Both the position numbers and the translations under genes were made by a program. Below are positions 18,401 to 27,253 of a stretch of DNA of 64,000 nucleotides, in pieces. Every line of letters starts with the position of its first letter. The first letter of the stretch is position 1. Under the pieces are notes generated by a model. That model saw only the letters and a program-made list of their open reading frames with translations. It had not been told where the DNA came from and did no database searches. Source of the DNA: Bacteroides sp. (lineage in GTDB: Bacteria; Bacteroidota; Bacteroidia; Bacteroidales; Muribaculaceae). The stretch spans positions 26,388 through 90,387 of the forward strand of contig JAAVEO010000038.1 in assembly GCA_014801225.1 (NCBI GenBank). The letters are read 5' to 3'.

Positions 18401-19664
18401 TGAGACAAACCTGCCGAATGGCTATTTTATTGTCGAAACATTTGACGGCCTTTGGGGGATAACAGATAGCGAGGACATCGAAGTATTATCACCAAAATAT
18501 GATGCCATAATCTCCCTTGATGGAAACTGTCTTAAAATTCAACAGGGCAACCGATGGGGTATAATTACCTCAACCGGGGAAGTAATAGCGGCCCCTATCT
18601 ATCATTCCGTTGATAGTTTTGACGGGGAATGTTTTGTTGTTTCGAAACCTGATGAAACAAGAGGTTGGGGCTATTTGTCAGGGAAATTAGATAAAACAGG
18701 TAGACCTGTATCCGAGGTTATTTCAAATACACAGAATGGTGTCTTGATAACTAAATCCTTTGAGAAATACGGATTGGAGAAAGAAGGGAAGGTCATTGTT
18801 CCCCAAATGTACGATAACATCTCTTATTGGGGTGAGGATAAGTATATCGCACAAAAGGATAACAAATTCGGTATCATTGACAGCTGTAACAAGGTTCTTC
18901 TAAACTTCGAGTATTCTTCTATTACCCCGCTCAAAGAAGGGAAGAGTACAATCAAGAGAGGTGCCTTACAGAATGAAATTGACAGTAACCTTAAGATAGT
19001 TGAAGATTTAGTAATCGAACTTCAGGAAGGCTATAAGAAGATAAAACTTAGTGGAAAATGGGGTATCCTTAATCCTCAAGGTCAAGTTATAGTAGATTAT
19101 CAATATGATGAGATAACTACATTCAGAGGACGTTTAGTTGGAATTTTGAATGAACGTCTTATTAAACTTAACGCCTATTATCCATATCGTTTGGCTATGA
19201 AAGCCAAAAATCTTGGGATAGTCGATTCAAGAGATTTGGTTAATTCAGGAGGTGTTAAGTTTCAGATTAAAAGACGTAACAATCCAACGAAAGGGCAAGA
19301 AGAATCTGTGATTCTTATAAACTGGATGTCTTCAATGAAATATCCTATTGTTCAACTTTATGATAAAGACAAACATATTAGACGAGCTAAACATATTGAT
19401 AAACCAACAGATTTTGCTATTGGAGATACTTTTGAAGCCTCTGTAAAATCAATAATAAAAGGTTACGGAGTATCTAAAGGTAAAATAAAAGGTGTTGAAA
19501 TAGTATTGTCCAATGGTATGAAATCATATATTTTTAAAAATGATTTCAAAACATCTGGAATTGACATTACAGCAGTAAATTTGGGTGATAGTTTCAGCGT
19601 AACTAAACTTGGTTACGATGAAGAATTAGATCGTACTCAATGGAGGGTTAAGAGTAAGCATTAA
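15453..19664 (+). CDS. 1403-aa multidomain protein: coiled coil + CoiA/DUF6035-like zinc-finger nuclease-like domain + WG repeats + S1-like C-terminus
   Basis: Heptad-rich residues ~1-390; TCPCCGN...FFTHAVKNIPC; RRLADVTARYNDIDVVFELV...RDIFYLINRRQVFWILG; repeated KWGF/LWGI/RWGI/KWGIL..I.P.YD units; terminal GDTFEASVKSIIKGYGV... Confidence 0.8.
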   Translation: MKLLKSIFRTLFSEEISSLQKQIQSKQEALAEKETTISELRRGQRRLVAKIDTCHQEISNLKNQANTLRGTISAKDTELSAKNQRIIVLDRTLSEKKSESEHDKVLISDYRQQIDSLEVAKKELEQLIENQKQLIQENDTQTQQLENNLRLAKEQLENSISQKSALETKLQDLTQKIGEAQRIISETEKEVIEKNDSLLAKETELTELRKVEKSLEEEVNRLTGSLSESNSQMDILTSRNDLLEADKQKLQAKLNELKNQSFDEELLTALKNDVKQKQEYISGLEVDIQHLNEELSSIRNKNRESNNLLNEKIRECDDLKKELQSISAQYEAVQSTEKALAQAKARIGELENALKNAPTLSELIKRDKEIERLKSKIREYEIKIAELSKPTSDEPEQEPVQAEPSTQTGKSEPKTTTKARYRKFHFPYRKKTIAPSKDVVTVDFPIIENDNVYSQTARLIDKVFNHRSNSFITANDIFLHKSVEEMSRMRFELEEALRTGVPYLTCPCCGNMVKISSRSVGFGLKSKEVQFFTHAVKNIPCDLKRDNSYTVTIDDGDRDQNDFSYLKELRNLLANSLRTELSRSKGLSDVKDWVYINSDELPTMKRRLADVTARYNDIDVVFELVTPTTHVARVHDRDIFYLINRRQVFWILGLESIVDYNELRRSVSKDIFFTNKRNVFVFDLEAQKESKRRGELMLKCNWLDEDGAWYYQIEKNGKNGILISLDQIHFEQDSCRPYFYDADEPFYLKHPTAERPLKLSREKLKEEIIDAWNYEQQRNRAIEEMLRENRGVEAYSDGGKWGFKFGDTVFIEPVFDSKPMMLGDFAKVEKDSKFGVVNRFGEYRLQPDKDNVVLLPNGYILYASKENWYLFGVIDPLTSFASNDEVIVSTISRPSSIYHLTIGKYLFKGQQPEEFYFVGNEIFRKNNNSGKWSLWQSNGEKVTDVYWDSIEFTSEDNIKVSINGRTQILALDGTVLEEQKYKSETNLPNGYFIVETFDGLWGITDSEDIEVLSPKYDAIISLDGNCLKIQQGNRWGIITSTGEVIAAPIYHSVDSFDGECFVVSKPDETRGWGYLSGKLDKTGRPVSEVISNTQNGVLITKSFEKYGLEKEGKVIVPQMYDNISYWGEDKYIAQKDNKFGIIDSCNKVLLNFEYSSITPLKEGKSTIKRGALQNEIDSNLKIVEDLVIELQEGYKKIKLSGKWGILNPQGQVIVDYQYDEITTFRGRLVGILNERLIKLNAYYPYRLAMKAKNLGIVDSRDLVNSGGVKFQIKRRNNPTKGQEESVILINWMSSMKYPIVQLYDKDKHIRRAKHIDKPTDFAIGDTFEASVKSIIKGYGVSKGKIKGVEIVLSNGMKSYIFKNDFKTSGIDITAVNLGDSFSVTKLGYDEELDRTQWRVKSKH

Positions 19665-19730
19665 CTCAAGTACACCTTTTGGAGGTTGTGATTAGGTTGT
19701 AATTTTGCAGAGTAAAGTTGCACTAACTGC
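19655..19730 (+). repeat. 76-bp direct repeat copy R1 (IS-end-like, contains promoter-like TAATTTTG)
   Basis: 72/76 identical by eye to 20252-20327. Confidence 0.85.
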
Positions 19731-19808
19731 AACCTCCAATTTTATGACATCCGACAAACAGATATGATGAAAACGGGTATGGCCCCCAAATATACGTGAT
19801 GAAAACCT

Positions 19809-19902
19809 GTAGGGGCGCTATAAATAGCGCCCGCGATGACCGCCCACAGGATTTTATTCGAGTATCCCGGGTCGATGCGGGCGCAATTTATTGCGCCCCT
19901 AC
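19809..19902. mobile_element. MITE/REP-like element with 26-bp inverted termini, each arm itself palindromic
   Basis: GTAGGGGCGCTATAAATAGCGCCCGC (19809-19834) versus reverse complement of GCGGGCGCAATTTATTGCGCCCCTAC (19877-19902), 24/26 matches. Confidence 0.75.
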
Positions 19903-19967
19903 CGTTGCAATTTTATGATAAAGTTCGAAGTGCCGCGGAATTACCCAATCCTATAGATATGGCAATA

Positions 19968-20234
19968 TTATCCTACGGTAATTATTGGTTGACCGAAGAA
20001 TGAGGAGAGCATAGCGAGTGTGGAAAGAGTGAAATTGTGCTGGCCGCTCAGCCACTTGGTAATTTCACATGGACGCTTACCTACAGCTCTGGCAAACTCA
20101 GCCTTCGACAGGCCTTTCTGCGTCATAATGTCATATATGCGGGTGGATATTGCAAATTCCAAATCTCCCTCTGCTTTAATATGAGGAGGTATTGCCCCTA
20201 CCATGGCATCGAATGTATCGTATGCTGTTTTCAT
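19968..20234 (-). CDS. XRE/HigA-like helix-turn-helix protein (orphan antitoxin-like)
   Basis: MTQKGLSKAEFARAVGKRPCEITKWLSGQHNFTLSTLAML HTH. Confidence 0.8.
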   Translation of the reverse strand: MKTAYDTFDAMVGAIPPHIKAEGDLEFAISTRIYDIMTQKGLSKAEFARAVGKRPCEITKWLSGQHNFTLSTLAMLSSFFGQPIITVG

Positions 20235-20251
20235 ATATCAAAGGTTTTATC

Positions 20252-20327
20252 GTAAGCATTAATTGAAGTACACCTTTTGGAGGTTGCGGTTAGGTTGTAA
20301 TTTTGCAGAGTAAAGTTGCACTAACTG
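20252..20327 (+). repeat. 76-bp direct repeat copy R2, fused to IS30 transposase remnant
   Basis: Same 76-bp sequence as R1 with four differences. Confidence 0.85.
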
Positions 20328-20507
20328 GCAAAAGGCTGTATCGAATACCATAACAAGCTCATCCGGCAGTATATCCCAAAGGGTACTGACTTCGATAACG
20401 TCTCTGACCAAATGCTGAAAGAAATAATCATCAAAATAAACAAAAGACCGAGGGTAAAACTTGGTTTTTCGTCCCCGGTCTCTGAGTTCTTCAAATTTAT
20501 TGCTTAA
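20328..20507 (+). pseudogene. IS30-family transposase C-terminal remnant
   Basis: Translated frame ...IEYHNKLIRQYIPKGTDFDNVSDQMLKEIIIKINKRPRVKLGFSSPVSEFFKFIA* has the typical IS30 transposase end; no start or catalytic region. Confidence 0.8.
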
Positions 20508-20563
20508 TTTTGCACTTGCAGGTAGAATCTGCGATTTCAACTCTAAGCCAAAATGACCAAGAA

Positions 20564-21136
20564 ATGAATAAGAGTGGTTTTATCACGTCAAAGGGTGATT
20601 ATCGTGAGCTGATAGTGTTTAAGAAAGGGGAGTGTATTTACGACCTGACATATCATTTTGCTCATAGATTTTTTAATCGAAGTGACCGTACTATCGATCA
20701 GATGATACAAGCAGCCCGTAGTTGCAAGCAAAATATCATAGAGGGATCGGCAGCTTCAAAAACATCTCGCGAAACTGAAATTAAACTATTCAATGTTGCG
20801 AAAGCAAGCCTTGATGAACTCTTAGCTGATTATGAAGATTATATTCGGGTAAGAGACTTGGCTTTATGGCCGGAACAAAAGCAGATAAAAGTCAGAGAAT
20901 TTTGCAAGAATCATAACGATTCAGCATTATATAGAAAAATTGCACCAAGTCGGAATGATGAGACATTGGCAAATCTTGCTATCACGATGATTCATCAAGA
21001 GATATACCTGCTTGTGCGTTTGATAGAGAAAGCCAAAAAAGATTTTCTTGAGAATGGCGGTATCCGTGAAGAGATGAGCCGCGCCCGAAGAGAATATCGC
21101 AACTCTACCGGGAATAAAGGAATTAATGGGAAATAA
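20564..21136 (+). CDS. Four-helix-bundle (23S rRNA IVP-like, 'suffix' type) protein
   Basis: YDLTYHFAHRFFNRSDRTIDQMIQAARSCKQNIIEGSAASKTSRETEIKLFNVAKASLDELLADYEDYI; likely start M at 20564 rather than 20510. Confidence 0.8.
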   Translation: MNKSGFITSKGDYRELIVFKKGECIYDLTYHFAHRFFNRSDRTIDQMIQAARSCKQNIIEGSAASKTSRETEIKLFNVAKASLDELLADYEDYIRVRDLALWPEQKQIKVREFCKNHNDSALYRKIAPSRNDETLANLAITMIHQEIYLLVRLIEKAKKDFLENGGIREEMSRARREYRNSTGNKGINGK

Positions 21137-21231
21137 TGGGAATAATGGGAATAATGGGGAATAATGGGAATTAATGGGAAATAATGGGAATTAATGGGAA
21201 ATAATGGGAATTAATGGGAATAATGAGAATT
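21121..21231 (+). repeat. Tandem array of 9-10 bp units (AATTAATGGG / AAATAATGGG), about 11 copies
   Basis: Directly visible; gene 20564-21136 terminates within the first two units. Confidence 0.9.
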
Positions 21232-21346
21232 CGATGAAAAGAGCATACATCTCCCTTCCCACAACCTTCCTATAATTCCCAAATCTCCCATAATTCCCAA
21301 CCTTTCCCACCTCTCCCAATTCAAAAAAATCCCCGGCTTGTCGGAA

Positions 21347-21640
21347 TCAGCATTCGTAGTCTACGCAGGCGCGGTCCTCCTTGTGCGGACCTACGATGGC
21401 GGCGGCAGCTACGTGGGCCGGATGCTTGGCATAGACCTCTACATCGGCCATGGTGTCTACTACGGCGGTCAGAACTACATCCCAGCTTTCAGCCGGATTC
21501 TCGTTGACGGCGCTCTCTACGGAGCGAAGCACTTCAATCTTCTCGGGCAGCGCGTTGATGGCTGCCGCAAACTCGCGGGCTATGCGCAGACGATCCTCAG
21601 CGCTCCCCTTGAGCTTGAACATTACGATATGTTTTACCAT
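21347..21640 (-). CDS. Dabb family (stress-responsive A/B barrel) protein
   Basis: MVKHIVMFKLKGSAEDR...VESAVNENPAESWDVVLTAVVDTMADVEVYAKHPAHVA. Confidence 0.88.
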   Translation of the reverse strand: MVKHIVMFKLKGSAEDRLRIAREFAAAINALPEKIEVLRSVESAVNENPAESWDVVLTAVVDTMADVEVYAKHPAHVAAAAIVGPHKEDRACVDYEC

Positions 21641-21749
21641 TTTTCTTTTCCTTGTTATTGAAATAGTCCAAACAACTTCTTTGAAAAATAGTCCAAACTT
21701 ATTCCCTGAAATTTTTAGGAAATAAGTTTGGACGTTATCTTGTTATTCA

Positions 21750-23435
<1,686 letters not shown>

Positions 23436-24551
23436 TTATTCTTTGATATTCTTTATTTCCGGATAATTCGCACGCTCCACTCCTTTATTGTAGGTATTGA
23501 AGATACGTGTGGCCGAACGGTCGAAGAGTTCCCAATGTCCTCTTTGCGCTCCGGGAAGTTTGGTCACAGCCCATGAGGGCACCACCATGAAATTGGGTAA
23601 TCCCTCCGGTTTGGCAGAGAGGAAGGTGTCATAATCGGCATGTACGAATCTCGCCACACCGTCGTCTCCTCTCTCTACCCTTGCTCTCACCAAAGCGCCG
23701 CCTCGTGTGTCATTGGTTTTCATATTGGAGATAAGATTGCCGAGAGAATACACCACCAGCACATCCTTCCCCTCCTTCTCGTTGCGTACGATTTCCATCG
23801 GTTGAATCACGTGGGGATGACCTCCTATGATAAGGTCGACACCCTGATCCACAAGAAAGTCGGCCAAACTTCTCTGATTGGCATTCTCGCGAAGTACATA
23901 TTCCACTCCCCAATGTATCGCTGTCACGATAATCTCGGCGCCGGCCTCTCGGGCCTCTTTTATTTCGGCAGCCATACGCTCCCGGTCAATAAGAGCCACC
24001 TCCATCCCGTCGCGCGGTTCGATTCCATTGGTGCCGTAGGTATAATTAAGGAAAGCGAATTTAATTCCCTTTATATCCTTGATGAAAGGCACCAAAGAGT
24101 CTCTCTGCGCCACATCATGGAATGTCCCCGTATGGTCGAGACCGAGAGAGTCGAGCGCCACAAGAGTGCGACGCGCCGCTTTGTCTCCGCGATCAAGACA
24201 ATGATTATTGGCAGTCAGCATCATATCGAATCCCGCATCCTTAAGCGCCTGAGCGTAAGAGTCGGGAGCCGAGAAGCAAGGATATCCCGAATAGGTAGGG
24301 CCGCCTCCGAGCGGAACCTCCAGATTCACCACTGCATAATCAGCCTCCGTCACGGTAGGAGCGATAAGTGTGAAGCAATCGCTGTAGTCATACTTTTTCC
24401 CACCCCCTGCTTTTAGAGCGGCGTCGAGTTGTGCCTGATGCTGCATGGCATCGCCGGCGAAGAGAAGGTCAACACCGGATTTATCACCCGGAGAATCCGC
24501 TCCGGTGATAAACGATAAGAGGCTGAAGAGAAGTACGGATGAAAGTCCCAT
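23436..24551 (-). CDS. CapA family protein (poly-gamma-glutamate synthesis-type metallophosphatase)
   Basis: LLFAGDAMQHQAQ, NLEVPLGG, TANNHCLDRG, IIGGHPHVIQPMEI. Confidence 0.88.
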   Translation of the reverse strand: MGLSSVLLFSLLSFITGADSPGDKSGVDLLFAGDAMQHQAQLDAALKAGGGKKYDYSDCFTLIAPTVTEADYAVVNLEVPLGGGPTYSGYPCFSAPDSYAQALKDAGFDMMLTANNHCLDRGDKAARRTLVALDSLGLDHTGTFHDVAQRDSLVPFIKDIKGIKFAFLNYTYGTNGIEPRDGMEVALIDRERMAAEIKEAREAGAEIIVTAIHWGVEYVLRENANQRSLADFLVDQGVDLIIGGHPHVIQPMEIVRNEKEGKDVLVVYSLGNLISNMKTNDTRGGALVRARVERGDDGVARFVHADYDTFLSAKPEGLPNFMVVPSWAVTKLPGAQRGHWELFDRSATRIFNTYNKGVERANYPEIKNIKE

Positions 24552-24609
24552 ATTATGGAAATAGAGTGGAGATTGGTGAGAGTGTGGAGATATAGAATTT
24601 AGTTTGAGC

Positions 24610-24651
24610 GCCGGCGTCTGCCATTGAGAAGAGGCACACGCCGGCGTGTAT
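24610..24651 (-). terminator. GC-rich hairpin downstream of DUF4270 gene
   Basis: GCGCCGGCGTCTGCC...GGCACACGCCGGCGT. Confidence 0.5.
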
Positions 24652-24692
24652 TGTAGCTATAATTTATGACTTGGGAGAAAGTTGCTTCCTTG

Positions 24693-26105
24693 TCATTTCA
24701 TGGTCTGAGTGGAATAAGTGAATACGATCACGGCGTGCTCCGTATCAAGAAGAGCCATAGCGGGAGAAAGCATATAAGGCGCACAGCGCGTCACGTAGGT
24801 AGTGACAACTCCCGTATATGAGTTGGTCTCGCTCTCTGTCACAAGATTCACGGGCACAAGAGTGAAATCCACATCATCATCCGTAATCTCTTTGCCGTTT
24901 TCCATCAGCGAGATAATATAATCGCGCATGGATGTGAAATTATATCGTCCTCGGGAGGAATCATACGAGCCCCAGAAAGAGGTCTTGTCATCCGGAATCT
25001 TGTTTTCACGGAAGAATTCATCCATCTCGGAAGTCTTCACCATCAGCAGAGTGGGGGGCAGACCGATGCCGTATTCATTCTCAATCTTATTTACCGGCAA
25101 TGCGAACGTGAGATTGCTTACGATGCCGAGACTATTGTCATGACGGTTGTAATCATCGATAATCTCCTTTGCGGGGAAAGTGATGCGCGTGACATACCCT
25201 CCCGGACTTGTCACTATCGACTTCCCCTCGGCCGCCATTCTGTGAAGCATTTCCGAAGGCTCGTAAGAGATGCAGTTGGCGCCGGTCACTTCCGGAGTAA
25301 TACGAAAAAGGGAGGTGGAATCGCGATGGGCTACAGGAGTATAGACCACCTCATCGTCTATTATCTCCTCTTTCGTAGAGGAATAATGATAATAGAGCTG
25401 GAAGTTCACCATCGAGATATTGGCGATACATCCGCGTCCGAAACTTTGCTCCACATAAATCCCCGGAAATTTCTGTGCAAACGTCTGTGGCCACTGGAAG
25501 ATAGCCGAGTTATCCTTGTAGGCCAAAAAGAGTCGGCGTGCATCCTCGTCAGGCAGTTTTACATGGATATTGATATATTTATCCTTGTAGAAAGAGCTGT
25601 CGTTCTTCGAAAGCGAAGTAAGGGTATATGTGGCTTCTCCGAGTGGCTTGGAGGCATCGTAATACCCTGTGGGGTCGAATTTATTTGAAATGTCGGAAGG
25701 AAGTTGCTTCGTGAGTGCAAACAGCTTCAGACGCTGCGGTGCCAGCGAGTCGCCCGTCAGATTTCCTCGGGCCACACTGACCACCATCTGAAGAGAATCC
25801 ACCTGAGTCGCCATTATCGAATCATTGATACCCAGGGATGTGGCCGGCATGAGTTGCCCCACGAAAGAGCATTTCAGCGTGCCGTAATTGTTGGCTGAGA
25901 TTCTTCCGAGAAGATTGGTAGTGGAACGGGAGTCAAACTGCTCCTGATATACGGATCTTCCTCTCAAGTTATGCTCCAGAGAGTCCACAGTGATAGTCAC
26001 CTCCCCTTGCGAGAGGCTCGACCCGATACCCGATACGTCATCGTCGCACGCCTGCAACAATAGCAATGCTGCAGCGGGAATAGCCAGATATCTGCTGCGC
26101 TTCAT
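24693..26105 (-). CDS. DUF4270 family lipoprotein
   Basis: Lipobox LLQACDDD; DUF4270 architecture and neighbourhood (glycogen synthase-like, panC). Confidence 0.85.
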   Translation of the reverse strand: MKRSRYLAIPAAALLLLQACDDDVSGIGSSLSQGEVTITVDSLEHNLRGRSVYQEQFDSRSTTNLLGRISANNYGTLKCSFVGQLMPATSLGINDSIMATQVDSLQMVVSVARGNLTGDSLAPQRLKLFALTKQLPSDISNKFDPTGYYDASKPLGEATYTLTSLSKNDSSFYKDKYINIHVKLPDEDARRLFLAYKDNSAIFQWPQTFAQKFPGIYVEQSFGRGCIANISMVNFQLYYHYSSTKEEIIDDEVVYTPVAHRDSTSLFRITPEVTGANCISYEPSEMLHRMAAEGKSIVTSPGGYVTRITFPAKEIIDDYNRHDNSLGIVSNLTFALPVNKIENEYGIGLPPTLLMVKTSEMDEFFRENKIPDDKTSFWGSYDSSRGRYNFTSMRDYIISLMENGKEITDDDVDFTLVPVNLVTESETNSYTGVVTTYVTRCAPYMLSPAMALLDTEHAVIVFTYSTQTMK

Positions 26106-26924
26106 TTATTTGGGCGATAATTGGTTGTAGAGTTCGGCGTATGCGTCAATACCCTTGGCTTTGAGTTCTTCTCCCGTGATATAAGGTATCTCCTTACTCT
26201 TCACGAAGTCAAGAAGTTCGGAATCGGGATTTTCCTCATAGAATATCACGGCGTCGCTGTATTCGATAGCGATCTTATGGAGAAGATTGGTATCGGCGGC
26301 CATACTCTTGAATTTTTTTATGTCACGGGCAGGTATGCCGTCGGCCTTCATCTTGTTGAGGATCTCCTCGTTGACTCCGCCGGTCAATTCCCCGGGAATA
26401 ACCGAATACACCACCTTTGTGGCCTTATAGCCCGGTTCGTCACCGCATACCCGACGCAGATAAAGAGGACCGAGCGCGGTAATCCATCCCGAGCAGTGTA
26501 CGATTGCGGGATCCCACTTCAATTTCTTGATTGTCTCCATTGTGCCGCGCGAGAAGAAAATGGCGCGCTCATCATTGTCTGTACGGTTGCTGCCATAGAT
26601 ATCCTCGTCGGAATCAAGTTTCTGGAAGTAATCGTCATTATCGATGAAATATACCTGGATTCGGGAAGGCTGCATGGAGGCTACCTTGATAATCAGGGGA
26701 TGGTCGGCATCGCTGATTATGATGTTCATTCCGCTGAGGCGTATCACCTCGTGCAGCTGATTGCGGCGTTCGTTGACAAGTCCGTATTTTGGCATTACGG
26801 TTCTTACCTCATATCCTCGGCTTTGGATTCCCTGTGCAAGCTCGCGGCTTAGTGTGGAGAATTCGGCTGCCGGAACATACGGCGCAATTTCCTGATTGAT
26901 AAAAAGGATTCTTTTTTTTGGCAT
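26106..26924 (-). CDS. Glycogen/starch synthase-like protein, N-terminal GT5 half only
   Basis: KKRILFINQEIAPYVPAAEFSTLSRELAQGIQSRGYEVRTVMPKYG...; 272 aa, no C-terminal Rossmann half. Confidence 0.85.
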   Translation of the reverse strand: MPKKRILFINQEIAPYVPAAEFSTLSRELAQGIQSRGYEVRTVMPKYGLVNERRNQLHEVIRLSGMNIIISDADHPLIIKVASMQPSRIQVYFIDNDDYFQKLDSDEDIYGSNRTDNDERAIFFSRGTMETIKKLKWDPAIVHCSGWITALGPLYLRRVCGDEPGYKATKVVYSVIPGELTGGVNEEILNKMKADGIPARDIKKFKSMAADTNLLHKIAIEYSDAVIFYEENPDSELLDFVKSKEIPYITGEELKAKGIDAYAELYNQLSPK

Positions 26925-27195
26925 ACTATTTGTTCTATGTAGAAGTGAGGACGTGGCCCCGCTCCCGTTCCGTGCGTCTCCCTCCGACAGACAATACTCG
27001 CTATCGCTTGTCGGCTGATTTCTATCCGCTCTTGGACGAAGTGGTGTGGTATAACGCGATGCAAAATTAATAAAAATATCTGAATTAAACGAGATTTAAA
27101 GGCGAAATATCCTTAATTTTAAGGTTGTTTAAGAGTAGAAGTCTCCTCCTGAGAAGAAATTTCTCCTCTTTTTGCCCAATATCCCAGCTTTTCAT

Positions 27196-27203
27196 TAATT
27201 TTG
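27196..27203 (+). promoter_or_regulatory. Promoter -7 box (TAATTTTG) for panC-panD
   Basis: TAnnTTTG match with upstream TTTG at 27171-27174. Confidence 0.5.
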
Positions 27204-27253
27204 CATCCTAAATAGGAAGTTATATACTTCGTCTAAGAAGTTTCGAAAGAACT

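Noticed and set aside
4225-19664. BREX, DISARM or classical type I R-M identity
   Set aside because: No PglZ, BrxC/BrxL, DrmB or HsdS/HsdM-type proteins; Mod motif order and Res architecture indicate a type III core.
21121-21231. Possible CRISPR array
   Set aside because: Units are 9-10 bp simple tandem repeats without unique spacers and no cas genes are present.
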